Source: Thermoplasmata archaeon (lineage in GTDB: Archaea > Thermoplasmatota > Thermoplasmata > Methanomassiliicoccales > Methanomethylophilaceae). Taken from it: a stretch of 64,000 nt of DNA. The notes beneath the pieces are model-generated. The model did not search any database, was not told where the DNA came from, and saw only the letters and a program-made list of their open reading frames with translations. Location: positions 18,257 to 82,256 of the forward strand of contig SUST01000008.1 in the NCBI GenBank assembly GCA_015063285.1, in the 5' to 3' direction. Below are positions 38,555-47,369 of this stretch, piece by piece. How positions within the stretch are numbered: position 1 is the first letter of the stretch; the number at the start of each line of letters is the position of its first letter. Made by a program: the position numbers and the translations under genes.

Positions 38555-38850
38555 TGCATCGCCTTCTCGATGGCCTCGATGATGGCCTTCGGATCCCCTG
38601 CGATGGTGACGGTCTTCTGATGGCTTGTCATGCCTGCGGTAACCGAGGACTTGCAGCCGGTGACCTCCTTGAAGTAGGATTCCACCTCCTTGTTAGCCCT
38701 CCCGTCCAGCGGAGGAGACTTGACCCTGAGGATCGCACGCTTCCTCCATTCATCGAAACCTTCCAGACCGGAACGGTTGGACCTTGGAGAGACCATTATG
38801 TCGAATTCCAAACGGTCCCCTTTGTCCCTCGAGACATCCGCGACTCTCAT
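38551..38850 (-). CDS. DUF167 (YggU-type) protein
   Basis: The 99-residue protein matches DUF167: MVSPRSNRSGLEG, then VKSPPLDGRANKEVESYFKE, the conserved core. The family is widespread and has no settled role. It shares a 53-bp divergent promoter region with the Gins51 gene and is translated ahead of the Toprim gene through an overlap. Confidence 0.88.
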   Translation of the reverse strand: MRVADVSRDKGDRLEFDIMVSPRSNRSGLEGFDEWRKRAILRVKSPPLDGRANKEVESYFKEVTGCKSSVTAGMTSHQKTVTIAGDPKAIIEAIEKAMQ

Positions 38851-38903
38851 AGCGTACCCGTATCGACGAATGAATTAATACATCACTTGAATATAGCCCA
38901 TCG

Positions 38904-39719
38904 ATGAGTCCTGTGCTCCAGCCTATGACCTACGAGGAACTCTCCCAAATCTACAGGGAGGAGAAGAACGGTAAGGCTTTGATGCCCTGCAGACAGGATA
39001 TGTACAGGGCTTTCGCCGACCTTCTCACCAGGCTGCGCCAGGAATATGATAGGGAGATCGCCAAGGACCCCGATTCCATCATGGCTGAAGGCGCCAACCA
39101 GAAGCGGAAGAAGGCAGAGACGCAGATCAAATACATTGTGAGCCTAAGGGCCCGGAAGATCTGCAACAAGGCGGTGCTCTCAGCTGACGGGAACATCGAG
39201 GAATTGAGCGCATTGACACCCGAGGAACGCGACTACTATGAGAGAGTGGTAGCACTTTCCAAAGGACAGCTGACGCTCGTGGACGGATACAGAGGGAAGA
39301 AGACGGTCAACACCCTCATCGATGAGGAACCTCTCACACCTGCCCCGGTCATACCCGATAGGGAACCCGAACCCATGCCCGACCCCTCCGAGGCTGTTGC
39401 CAGCGGTGTAGAGGATGAGTTCCCTCCGGTCGTCGAAGAACCTGAGATGTTCGATGACAACACAGAGGAACCATTCGACGAGGAACCTGAGATACAGCCC
39501 ATCCAGCAGCCTGCGGAGCCTGAAATCGTCACTACCGAGGAACCTCATGAGACGGAATCGGATACAATGGTCATCCGTGTGCTCGAGGACCTGCCCCCGT
39601 TCGCCGGTCCGGACAGGGATTATGAACTCCACAAGGAGGATATCGTCACCCTTCCCAAGGCCATGGCAGCAATACTTGTGAACTCTCAGAAGGCCGTGGA
39701 GATCGCTCCCTCACTTTGA
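38904..39719 (+). CDS. GINS complex subunit, Gins51 type
   Basis: GINS binds the MCM helicase and GAN/RecJ in the archaeal replisome. The N-terminal 125 residues are helical (A domain; ALMPCRQDMYRAFADLLTRL), and the last 50 residues form the small B domain, with VIRVLEDLPPFAGPDRDYEL and VTLPKAMAAIL. An acidic proline-rich linker of about 80 residues joins them, longer than in many homologues. A-then-B order marks the Gins51 type. Its 3' end overlaps the convergent MBL gene by 74 nt. Confidence 0.85.
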   Translation: MSPVLQPMTYEELSQIYREEKNGKALMPCRQDMYRAFADLLTRLRQEYDREIAKDPDSIMAEGANQKRKKAETQIKYIVSLRARKICNKAVLSADGNIEELSALTPEERDYYERVVALSKGQLTLVDGYRGKKTVNTLIDEEPLTPAPVIPDREPEPMPDPSEAVASGVEDEFPPVVEEPEMFDDNTEEPFDEEPEIQPIQQPAEPEIVTTEEPHETESDTMVIRVLEDLPPFAGPDRDYELHKEDIVTLPKAMAAILVNSQKAVEIAPSL

Positions 39720-40470
39720 GAGTGCGGGTGTCGCCGGGGAACTCCAGACAGTCGATCTTTATCCTCTTTATTCCCGTGACGTCGGATACCGATTGTCTTG
39801 CCGTATCCGGAGTGTTGTTCGTCTTGCTGAGGTGGGCGAGGAAGATCTGCCTGTTCTCGCTCTTGTCCATGGTGCGCCTGATCGCGCGTGCGGTATCGAC
39901 GTTGTTCATATGCCCGTGGTCGCTTCCGATCAGGGATTTGAGACTTGGGGGGTACGGACCGTTGACAAGCATGTCCATATCATAATTCGCCTCGATCACG
40001 GCGACGTCCGCAATCCCCAGAGCATACTCGATCTGTGCGCTCAGCTTCCCTGTGTCGGTGGCCACCAGGACCTTCTTGTCGTTGTCCACCTCGGTGAAGT
40101 AGCAGTTGGGCTCCACAGCATTATGAGAAGTCGCCAGAGGCGTGACGTGGAACTGACCTATATCGATACATGAATTGGACTTGTACACCCAATGCTGGAC
40201 GCTGCCCAGATGAGATTCGTTGAACGTGGCCTCATTGGCCACTACGGGAATGTCCAGCTTCCTGGCCGTCGCACCGGCACCGGAGACGTGGTCAGAATGC
40301 TCATGCGTGATGAGGATGGCCTTCAGAATATCCTTGTCAATGCCCTGGCGGTCCATGAGCGATAGGATGCGCCTGCAGCTGATGCCGGCGTCGATCATTA
40401 TGGCCTCGCCGTCGTTCTCTATTATCGTGCAGTTGCCATCGCTTCCGCTGGCCAGTACGTGGACCTGCAT
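39646..40470 (-). CDS. MBL-fold metallo-hydrolase
   Basis: The 274-residue protein has the metallo-beta-lactamase fold with the metal motif THEHSDH near residue 55 and further ligands at ATDTGKL and LAHLS. It resembles the WalJ/YycJ branch (LASGSDGNCTIIE at the start). Substrate unknown; a nuclease or phosphodiesterase role is possible. The last 25 or so codons are antisense to the end of the Gins51 gene, an unusual 74-nt convergent overlap. It follows the CBS gene by 5 nt. Confidence 0.87.
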   Translation of the reverse strand: MQVHVLASGSDGNCTIIENDGEAIMIDAGISCRRILSLMDRQGIDKDILKAILITHEHSDHVSGAGATARKLDIPVVANEATFNESHLGSVQHWVYKSNSCIDIGQFHVTPLATSHNAVEPNCYFTEVDNDKKVLVATDTGKLSAQIEYALGIADVAVIEANYDMDMLVNGPYPPSLKSLIGSDHGHMNNVDTARAIRRTMDKSENRQIFLAHLSKTNNTPDTARQSVSDVTGIKRIKIDCLEFPGDTRTLKVRERSPRPSESSQVLLPWPWEG

Positions 40471-40475
40471 GGTCC

Positions 40476-40961
40476 TCAGGCCTTTTTCTTGTAGAGCGCG
40501 AAGATTATGTCGCCTCTGGAGATGATTCCGACAAGGACGCCCTTCTCGAGAACAGGGATACGGTTGATGCCGAGCCTGAGCATGATCCTGAGCACCTCCA
40601 TGATGGATGCGTCGGGAGTCGTGGTCATGACCGAACGGACCATGATGCTTGACATCTCGATGTTAGATATCTCCTCTGAAGCCTTCTTGAGATTGTCATC
40701 GGATTCTGCGAGGGAGTCCATAGAATAGTCGAGAAGACTGTCCCCTCCGATGTTGTTCTCCAATCTGGACTGGTATTTCATGATGACAGTTAGGATATCG
40801 TTCTCACTAACGAAACCGAGAAGATGGTTCTTGTTGTCGACGATGGGCGCACCGGACATGTTCTCCAGAGCGAGCCTGGTTGCCGCCTTTTTGATCGTAT
40901 CGTCAGGACGCAGGGTCGGAACCTCTGTCGTCATCAAATCCCTAACCTTTAGCTTTGTCAT
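40476..40961 (-). CDS. Tandem CBS-domain protein
   Basis: The 161-residue protein is a pair of CBS domains: residues about 5-60 (VRDLMTTEVPTLRPDDTIKKAA) and about 100-160 (IMVRSVMTTTPDASIMEVLR). Such stand-alone modules usually bind adenosyl ligands and act as sensors. The start ATG 40961 lies 29 nt from a TATA box (TTTATATC, 40994-40987). It is in one operon with the MBL gene. Confidence 0.88.
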   Translation of the reverse strand: MTKLKVRDLMTTEVPTLRPDDTIKKAATRLALENMSGAPIVDNKNHLLGFVSENDILTVIMKYQSRLENNIGGDSLLDYSMDSLAESDDNLKKASEEISNIEMSSIMVRSVMTTTPDASIMEVLRIMLRLGINRIPVLEKGVLVGIISRGDIIFALYKKKA

Positions 40962-41097
40962 CGGAAATCCTAATCCAGTGAGGACGATATAAACATTGGC
41001 CAACTACGATTTGAAAAGGTGTGGAATCAATCGGATAAAGGGATTCGGAGACCGCCCGGACAGAGCGGCCCCCAGTATAATCTGGCACTTAGCAGCG

Positions 41098-41445
41098 TCA
41101 GTGTTTCTTCTGGATCTTTCCGTCCTTCTTCTGACGGATGATGTGAGTGCCCTGATTCTCGGCCACCTGCTTGGCGTACTCCTCTGCCTCGGCCTTGGTG
41201 TCGAATCTCTTCAGAGCCCTCTTCGCCTTAGTCCTCTTGACCTGCCATCCTCCGTCGGGGTGGGGCGATACGAAGTAGGGTCCGTTGCGCTCATCATCGT
41301 CGTCGATCTCTTCTTCCTTGGCGGGTTCCTCTTTCGGAGGGTTGACTTCGACGGGCTCCTCCTTCAGCTTCTCTTCTTTCTTAGGCTCTGCTGCCGGAGT
41401 CTCCTCCGGTTTCTTCTTGTCTTTCCTCTTAAAGAATCCGAACAT
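41098..41445 (-). CDS. Charged protein with C-terminal DUF2188 domain
   Basis: The 115-residue protein starts with a lysine- and glutamate-rich, proline-containing region (residues 1-50) and ends in a DUF2188-like module: YFVSPHPDGGWQVKRTKAKR, then FDTKAEAEEYAKQVAENQG and a HIIRQKKDGKI end. The function of DUF2188 is unknown. It is a single gene with short flanking spacers. Confidence 0.75.
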   Translation of the reverse strand: MFGFFKRKDKKKPEETPAAEPKKEEKLKEEPVEVNPPKEEPAKEEEIDDDDERNGPYFVSPHPDGGWQVKRTKAKRALKRFDTKAEAEEYAKQVAENQGTHIIRQKKDGKIQKKH

Positions 41446-41545
41446 AGGGGACGTATCGTTTTACAATAGAAAAATAGTGCTGTTTACAATCAGTAAAGTG
41501 TGCATCATTCCAGAATAGCGGCCCAACATCCTCCCACATAAACAG

Positions 41546-41553
41546 TTTTTATC
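41546..41553 (+). promoter_or_regulatory. TATA box of the ATP-grasp/MFS operon
   Basis: TTTTTATC is centred 25.5 nt before the ATG at 41575. The spacer also has three GTTTACAA-like copies (near 41463, 41482 and the inverse near 41564) that could be regulator sites. Confidence 0.45.
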
Positions 41554-41574
41554 TGTGTTAACGATTTGTAAACT

Positions 41575-43224
41575 ATGGATTACATCGCAGTTGTCGAATG
41601 TGTTTCCTCGGGAATTCTCTACATCGACGAGATAATCGCCCATGGGTGCAAACCGTTGATCGTCAATACCAACATCAAGACGAATGATCTGGACAATTAC
41701 AGGAGGATGCTCCGCGAAATCCTCAAGGACAAGGCAGAGTTCCTGGACGAGGGCGAGGACTTCGATACCCTGGTGGAGAAACTCCGCAGATTCAAGATAA
41801 AAGCGGTGTTTCCAGGAAGCGAATACGGAGTACGTCTGGCGGATCGTCTGACCTCAGCTCTGGGCCTCAAGGGGAACGATGAGAAGACCACATATCTCCG
41901 CTGCACAAAAGCTGGTATGCATGAAGCCCTGGGCAAAGCTGGAATCCGCAGGATTGAAACTGAAGAAGTGAACAGCGAATCTGATATCGGAGAATTCTGG
42001 AGAAAGAACAATCTTGACAAATGCGTTCTTAAATACTCCGAATCGGCGGCAACCGTCGGTCTTAAGATATGTTCCTCTGTAGATGAGGCGGTCGAGCACT
42101 ACAGGCTCATGAGGAGTACTGCAAACTACAAGGGCGATATCGATTCCGACATCTTGATTCAAGAGTACATCTCGGGTACGGAGTACATCGTGAACACACT
42201 CAGCTGTGACGGCAGACATATGCTAACTGACGTTTGGTCATACGCCAAGATACAGGCCGGAGACGGTACCCTGGCCTATGACTACGCAAAACTCGTCAAG
42301 GACCTGGAGCCGGGCCACATCGACATGATCCGCTACGCATACAAGGTGTTGGATGCAGTGGACATGAAATGGGGGCTCTGCCATATCGAGATCAAGATTG
42401 ATCGCAAAGGACCCGTTCTGATAGAGACGAATGCACGTCCGATGGGTCTGGCGATGACCGCGTCGTATTTGGACGAAGTGCTGGGGTATCACCTGACCGA
42501 CCTGGCCATAGAGACGTACTTCCGTCCTTCGGCCTTCAACAAATATATCCACAGGGTCTACAACCCGCCAAAATACGCACTGATGAAACTCCTAATCGTA
42601 CCTGAGAAGATCAAAGGCAGCTTCGGACCCACGTTCCTCTTCTCCAATCTCATCCGCAGCACCAGAGAGATACTGTTCTTCGGCAAGGAAGAGGTATCCA
42701 CCTACCCTCGTACGATAGACCTTGAAACCTGCCCCCTCGTCGTGAAGATGGTCAACCAGGACTACGGCGCTCTCATGAAGGACTATGAAATGCTCAGACA
42801 GATTGAGTCCAATTACTTCCATCTGCTATACTCCAGCAACAACAACGTCCCTGCAGTGGAGCCCCACACTGACATAGAGGGCATAATCAAGACCCTGTAT
42901 CCGAGCTGGAGATTCTGCGTTGTGACGGATGAGGGTGTGTCGATAGCCCAAAATGGAAAAATGACGGAATTGGATAACTGGAGCATATTCGACGGTGCGA
43001 TATACGCCAAATGTGGTAAAGACACCACAGAAGAAAGATGCCGCACCATATACAGGACGATTCTGACAGTCAGATCCGGAGGGACGTTCATCATCGTTCC
43101 TGAATCGTTCAGCGCCATGGAGGATGGTTCTGTTATCGTCGAGTTCATCATGAATATAGCCGGCGTGCATGTCATCGCCCCGTCGTACGACTCCAACGGT
43201 TTGATCTATGGTCTGAAGAAATGA
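41575..43224 (+). CDS. ATP-grasp ligase, possible amino-acid/dipeptide ligase
   Basis: The 549-residue protein has an ATP-grasp fold: an N-terminal Rossmann region (VFPGSEYGVRLADRLTSALGL), the nucleotide-binding centre (LIQEYISGTEYIVNTLSCDG) and the metal site CHIEIKIDRKGPVLIETNARP. The arrangement resembles carboxylate-amine ligases such as BacD-type dipeptide ligases. About 200 extra C-terminal residues have no motif I recognise. It overlaps the MFS exporter gene (ATGA), and an EamA transporter follows, so a small peptide-like product that is exported is plausible. The substrate is not known. Confidence 0.8.
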   Translation: MDYIAVVECVSSGILYIDEIIAHGCKPLIVNTNIKTNDLDNYRRMLREILKDKAEFLDEGEDFDTLVEKLRRFKIKAVFPGSEYGVRLADRLTSALGLKGNDEKTTYLRCTKAGMHEALGKAGIRRIETEEVNSESDIGEFWRKNNLDKCVLKYSESAATVGLKICSSVDEAVEHYRLMRSTANYKGDIDSDILIQEYISGTEYIVNTLSCDGRHMLTDVWSYAKIQAGDGTLAYDYAKLVKDLEPGHIDMIRYAYKVLDAVDMKWGLCHIEIKIDRKGPVLIETNARPMGLAMTASYLDEVLGYHLTDLAIETYFRPSAFNKYIHRVYNPPKYALMKLLIVPEKIKGSFGPTFLFSNLIRSTREILFFGKEEVSTYPRTIDLETCPLVVKMVNQDYGALMKDYEMLRQIESNYFHLLYSSNNNVPAVEPHTDIEGIIKTLYPSWRFCVVTDEGVSIAQNGKMTELDNWSIFDGAIYAKCGKDTTEERCRTIYRTILTVRSGGTFIIVPESFSAMEDGSVIVEFIMNIAGVHVIAPSYDSNGLIYGLKK

Positions 43225-44627
43225 ATGAAAGTGACCTCCCGAAAGGTACGCTGCTTACGCTGATAATCGTGTTCCTAGTCGCATTAATAGACGGCTTGGA
43301 TGTCAGCATAGTCTCGATCGCCCTTCCCACCATCACCGAAGATATGGACGTCACATTATCCCAATCTTCTTGGTTCATATTCTCCTATGTGCTCGGACTT
43401 GCTGCCCTGCTACTGCCCTTCGGAAAGATGGCAAAGAACAACCGCGTTAAAAGATTCATTATCTGGGGGACCATCATTTTCGGCGTATCATCTCTGATGT
43501 GCGCCCTGTCTACAAACTTCTGGATGCTTGTCGCATTCAGACTCATACAGGGTATGGCGGCGGCCATGATGAGCTCCGCTCTGCCGTCCATAATAGTGCA
43601 CATGCTCCCTGTTGACCGCAAAGGGCTGGGCATGTCCGTCATGGGCGCATCTTCCGGTATCGCCCTGATAGCTGGACCGGTCCTCGGAGGTTTCCTCACC
43701 TCCACATTCTCTTGGCATGCGGTGTTCCTCATCAACGTACCCATATGCCTGCTTATCGTTGTAATGGTATCCTACCATCTGCCATCCGACGGCACTCCTG
43801 ACCGCAGCAAGGACCCTTCATACATAGGAGGTCTGTCAGCGATGATATTCATCGGCTCCATGCTGACGATTCTGGAGGATCTCGGGGACCCCGACCTCAA
43901 CACCGTAGGAAAGATCGTGTGCGGGATACTCATGGTAGTATCGCTGATCATCCTCATAGCCGTCACACGCCGCGATATGAGCAGAGCGGTCATCGCTCCG
44001 AAGATGCTATTCAATTCGGAATATTTCATAGTGGGAATGTCGTTCCTGTTGTGCACTATCGTGGTGGCCGGAGCCAACTACCTTCTGCCATACATGCTTC
44101 AGGAATACTGGGGCATGGAACCGATGCTGTCCAGCCTTTACCTTTCCGCCATCTCGGTGGCCATGGTGATCACCGTCCTTCCTGTCGGCGGACTCTGCGA
44201 CAGGTTCGGATGTAAAGGACCGGTCATGGTCGCGGTCATCATGAGGTCCCTGTTCTGCATCCTGATGATCGTGATGGTAGTGGATAATGCAGAGCCGTAC
44301 CTGCTGTTGCTGCCTTTGATAGCGTTCGGAGTATCCCATGCATTCTCCGGAACCGCCCAGCCTACCCGTATGATCCATCATGCTACCCCGGGATATGAGG
44401 ATGAAGCTACCAACTTCATGCTAGTGGTCAACTATGTGGCCAGCGCACTCGGGTGTGTGCTATTCGCTCTGGTCTATTCCATCACTTCAAATGCGGACAT
44501 ACATACCGAATACCTGCCTGCACTCGCCAACGGTTTCATAGGCACCATGTGGTTCTCCCTGATCCTCCTGCTGGGTGCGATGATATGCACCCTCATCGTG
44601 AAGAACAAGATAATCAAGAAAGAATGA
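43221..44627 (+). CDS. MFS transporter, DHA2-like (14 TM)
   Basis: The 468-residue membrane protein has the major-facilitator motif set of drug/H+ antiporters: DGLDVSIVSIALPTI in helix 1, RLIQGMAAAMMSSALPSI and the motif C segment GPVLGGFLTSTFSWHAVF. The number of hydrophobic segments fits 14 helices. It is coupled to the ATP-grasp ligase by a 4-nt overlap, so it is the likely exporter of the ligase product. Confidence 0.9.
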   Translation: MNESDLPKGTLLTLIIVFLVALIDGLDVSIVSIALPTITEDMDVTLSQSSWFIFSYVLGLAALLLPFGKMAKNNRVKRFIIWGTIIFGVSSLMCALSTNFWMLVAFRLIQGMAAAMMSSALPSIIVHMLPVDRKGLGMSVMGASSGIALIAGPVLGGFLTSTFSWHAVFLINVPICLLIVVMVSYHLPSDGTPDRSKDPSYIGGLSAMIFIGSMLTILEDLGDPDLNTVGKIVCGILMVVSLIILIAVTRRDMSRAVIAPKMLFNSEYFIVGMSFLLCTIVVAGANYLLPYMLQEYWGMEPMLSSLYLSAISVAMVITVLPVGGLCDRFGCKGPVMVAVIMRSLFCILMIVMVVDNAEPYLLLLPLIAFGVSHAFSGTAQPTRMIHHATPGYEDEATNFMLVVNYVASALGCVLFALVYSITSNADIHTEYLPALANGFIGTMWFSLILLLGAMICTLIVKNKIIKKE

Positions 44628-44676
44628 CTAGCCAGTTGCAATAAGATTATATTATTGAACTCTTCCCCATGCAATA

Positions 44677-45576
44677 ATGAAGGAATTGATCAACAGTGGC
44701 AACGCGAAGCTCATGATGATCCTCGCGATGTCCCTGTTCGGAACATTGGGTGTCTCCACCTATTTCATCGACCTGCCTGCCAGCATCATCGTGGTAGGCC
44801 GCGGTCTGATAGGTGCATCGTTCCTTCTGATCCTGATCCGCTTCAGCGGGTCCAAGCTCTCCAAGGACGACATCTACGGGAACATGTTCACACTGACATG
44901 CTCGGGTATCTGTCTGGGGCTGAATTGGCTCTTCCTCTTCGAAGCATACAAGAGCATAGAGATATCCGTTGCCACCGTCCTGAACTACCTTACTCCGGCC
45001 ATGGTCATCCTGATCGCTCCCCTGGTGTTCAAGACCAAGCTTACATTCATAAAGCTCGGATGCGCGTTGCTTGCGCTACTGGGATTGGTTTTGGTCACAG
45101 GCATACTGGAGAACGACACGGAGGACATCAACTACTACGGACTGATCTGCGGAGTTCTCGCTGCAGTCTTCTACACCGGACTGGTGGTCTTCAACAAGAA
45201 ACTGAAGAGCATAGGCTCCTACGACAGGACCTTCGTCCAGCTGCTCATCGCCGGTATCGTCGTTGCGGTATACAGCCTATTCACGGTAGACTTCGGTTCG
45301 CTCCATCCTGATACGCTGTCCATCGTACTGCTGGTCGTCATCGCAGTTTTCCAAACAGCCATAGCATTCACGCTATACTTCGGATCGCTTGCTCATCTAG
45401 ATGCCCCGACCGCCGTGATGTACGGTTACATAGAGCCTGTCATCAGCATAGCCCTCAGCGTCATCATACTGCATGAGGATCTGGGCATCATCGGATGGAT
45501 CGGCGCGGCCCTGATCCTTGGCTCGACCTTCCTTTCCGAGATTCTGAGCAGAAGAAGGGAGCGCCAATCCGCTTGA
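44677..45576 (+). CDS. EamA/DMT-family transporter
   Basis: The 299-residue protein has ten hydrophobic segments in two similar EamA halves (NYLTPAMVILIAPLVF in the first, MYGYIEPVISIALSVIIL in the second). Family members export amino acids or related metabolites. It begins 49 nt after the MFS gene on the same strand and may belong to the same unit. It ends 92 nt before tRNA-Lys(CUU). Confidence 0.9.
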   Translation: MKELINSGNAKLMMILAMSLFGTLGVSTYFIDLPASIIVVGRGLIGASFLLILIRFSGSKLSKDDIYGNMFTLTCSGICLGLNWLFLFEAYKSIEISVATVLNYLTPAMVILIAPLVFKTKLTFIKLGCALLALLGLVLVTGILENDTEDINYYGLICGVLAAVFYTGLVVFNKKLKSIGSYDRTFVQLLIAGIVVAVYSLFTVDFGSLHPDTLSIVLLVVIAVFQTAIAFTLYFGSLAHLDAPTAVMYGYIEPVISIALSVIILHEDLGIIGWIGAALILGSTFLSEILSRRRERQSA

Positions 45577-45668
45577 TGATGCTGGCCGTTGATGATTCCC
45601 GGTTCTTGATGCCTTTATCAGACAGACATCTTTATTTACAAGAAGTCACTAACGTGATTTCACTCAGT

Positions 45669-45742
45669 GGGCCTGTAGCTCAGCTAGGTGGAGCACTCGA
45701 CTCTTAATCGAGGTGCCAAGGGTTCGAATCCCTTCAGGCCCG
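45669..45742 (+). tRNA. tRNA-Lys (CUU), integration site of two tandem elements
   Basis: The acceptor arms GGGCCTG and CAGGCCC pair, the D arm is AGCTCAGCTAGGTGGA, the anticodon loop CTCTTAA gives CUU (45703-45705), and the T arm is GGGTTCGAATCCC. Discriminator G and an encoded CCA (45743-45745) follow. The last 15 nt with CCA and four further bases are repeated at 56437 and 62547, so this gene is the attachment site. Confidence 0.96.
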
Positions 45743-45749
45743 CCACTTG
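45731..45749 (+). repeat. Attachment-site core, copy 1 (tRNA 3' end)
   Basis: CCTTCAGGCCCGCCACTTG is the tRNA 3' end plus CTTG. The same 19 bp recurs at 56437-56455 and 62547-62565. Similarity with the second copy extends downstream through TAGCCAGA and GAAAA-AATTCTA, which marks the common left end of both elements. Confidence 0.9.
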
Positions 45750-45817
45750 TATAGCCAGATACCTTGAAAATAATTCTATCATTTCGCTGGACGTTGTTCC
45801 GTATCCTCCGTAATGTG

Positions 45818-45831
45818 TGTACAATTGTACA
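45818..45831. repeat. 14-bp palindrome near att of element 1
   Basis: TGTACAATTGTACA is a perfect palindrome between att and the integrase stop. Element 2 has TGTACAATTGTGTG at 56563-56576 in the same relative place. It may be an integrase arm site or an operator. Confidence 0.45.
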
Positions 45832-45885
45832 GTACGTTCAAAATCAATCCTGTTTGGGTAAGGGTACCCAAGACGGGAATTACCC

Positions 45886-46878
45886 TCAGGGGTAAGACCT
45901 GTCTTGGATGAGTTTCTGCATCACGGCATCCTTCAATTTCCACTTGTCTAGGATCTCGTTACAGGCACCGTGCTCGCTCTTATCGCAGTAGTGACGCTGT
46001 GTCGTATTGATGGTCGAATGGCCAAGGACCAGGGACACATTGTGTATGTCTTGCCCTTCATCCAAAGCCTTCTGTCCGAAGGTACGGCGGCAAGTGCGGA
46101 GATCGAACTTGAACCCGACATCCTTCTCCACCGCAAGCTTCAGCTTCTCCACCTGGTTGTACCCGATGAACTCATCCTTGCCGCGTATGGGAGGGAAGAG
46201 GGCATCGGACTGCCTGCCGGCCATCTGCAGCTTCATCCTCCTGGCCTCGAGATAACGACTCATTATATCCAGACCATCCGGATGGATTGGCGCCCATCTG
46301 GGGGAACCGTATGTGCCTTCGCCCTTGACGTGCTCAGCGAAGATCTTCCCGTAATCGACCCCTATCACAAGGTTGTTCAGGTAGGCCTTACGGAGCTCCT
46401 GAGGACGGAGACCGGAACAGATTGCAAGGGTGACTATGGCGTAAGCCTCTGTCATCTTCCAATCCAAAGGAGAGACTTCCTTTGCCTTCGCAAGTATGCA
46501 GTCGATCTGATCATTTTGCAACGCATCATGACGCCTGTTGCACTTCTTGGGAACATGCGACGGATACTTCACCTTGAACTGATGGACAGCATCATTGTCG
46601 AAGTAGGTCAGCATCTGCTCCAGACATTTTAGATCGGTCCTGATAGTTGCGGGAGCCAGACCTTCGGATTTGCGGTAGCCCATAATCACATCGATGTCCC
46701 TGGCGGTGAACTTCTTCGGATTGGACGTTTCCAGATCTCCATTGGCCTTCAGCTTCTCCACGATCTCTCCAAGATGGTTGAGCTTTCTCCTGACAGAATC
46801 ATAGGTTATCTGCTCAAGATGTCCGCGCTGTGCGGGCATGAACTCTTTCATTGCATCGGTGAACGGATAGCGTGTCAT
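45886..46878 (-). CDS. int: Tyrosine recombinase/integrase of element 1
   Basis: The 330-residue integrase has an N-terminal SAM-like core-binding domain (MTRYPFTDAM start) and a complete catalytic domain: first arginine in CSGLRPQELRK, the second box in FDLRTCRRTFGQKA, and the final box VLGHSTINTTQRHYCDK with histidine and the nucleophilic tyrosine. The start ATG 46878 overlaps the upstream 70-residue ORF (ATGA). The enzyme is expected to insert the element at the 3' end of tRNA-Lys(CUU). It is transcribed towards att. Confidence 0.93.
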   Translation of the reverse strand: MTRYPFTDAMKEFMPAQRGHLEQITYDSVRRKLNHLGEIVEKLKANGDLETSNPKKFTARDIDVIMGYRKSEGLAPATIRTDLKCLEQMLTYFDNDAVHQFKVKYPSHVPKKCNRRHDALQNDQIDCILAKAKEVSPLDWKMTEAYAIVTLAICSGLRPQELRKAYLNNLVIGVDYGKIFAEHVKGEGTYGSPRWAPIHPDGLDIMSRYLEARRMKLQMAGRQSDALFPPIRGKDEFIGYNQVEKLKLAVEKDVGFKFDLRTCRRTFGQKALDEGQDIHNVSLVLGHSTINTTQRHYCDKSEHGACNEILDKWKLKDAVMQKLIQDRSYP

Positions 46879-47087
46879 CTTATACACCTCAGATTGTCCA
46901 TCTCCTTCCTCTCCATGTCGGATGCAAACCTCTGGAAAGCCTGGAAGATCCTGCGTTCATCCCTGTTCAGGTACTTCGTCTCAAAATTGCGGAGGAAGGA
47001 GGCCAGAATGCTTGCGCTCACAGCCCTTCCCACGGATTCCTCTATCTGGGCCTCGATAACCGAGGCCTCCATATTATCGTTGACCAT
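46875..47087 (-). CDS. Small protein of unknown function upstream of int
   Basis: The 70-residue helical protein (MVNDNMEASVIEAQIEESV) lies between the conserved 54-residue ORF and the integrase, overlapping the integrase start by 4 nt. It has no counterpart in element 2. Coupling to the integrase suggests a recombination accessory role, such as a directionality factor, but no motif proves this. Confidence 0.5.
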   Translation of the reverse strand: MVNDNMEASVIEAQIEESVGRAVSASILASFLRNFETKYLNRDERRIFQAFQRFASDMERKEMDNLRCIR

Positions 47088-47090
47088 ATC

Positions 47091-47255
47091 TCAATTCTCC
47101 TTAAGTCCGAATTTCGGGTCCCCGGATAGCGCATGCTGCGCGCCATCCTCACCCACCTCCTCGGAAGCGGTTTGTTCGTCTGCTAGTAGCCCTGTAAATT
47201 CATGCCTATGGAGCTGGAGCCAGAGCCTGTACTCCCACTCATCCATGTACACCAT
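47091..47255 (-). CDS. Conserved 54-residue protein at head of integrase operon, element 1
   Basis: This short ORF begins MVYMDEWEYRLWLQLHRHEF and has a clear homologue of identical length at the same place in element 2 (57548-57712). The shared pattern is MDEWEY-LWL--HR-E-T-LLA-EQTAS, while the C-terminal parts differ. Conservation in length, frame and place shows it is a real protein. The acidic and tryptophan-rich N-terminal half does not match a family I know. It may control integration or copy number. Confidence 0.65.
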   Translation of the reverse strand: MVYMDEWEYRLWLQLHRHEFTGLLADEQTASEEVGEDGAQHALSGDPKFGLKEN

Positions 47256-47369
47256 ACTTATCAACCTCCTTAGTTTTGTAATTGTTTCATTACTTTTTTA
47301 TTATTTAATGATTTTTCCATCACGAATAATTTAATAGACGGCTTAAACATAACAAATGATGGTGAATGA

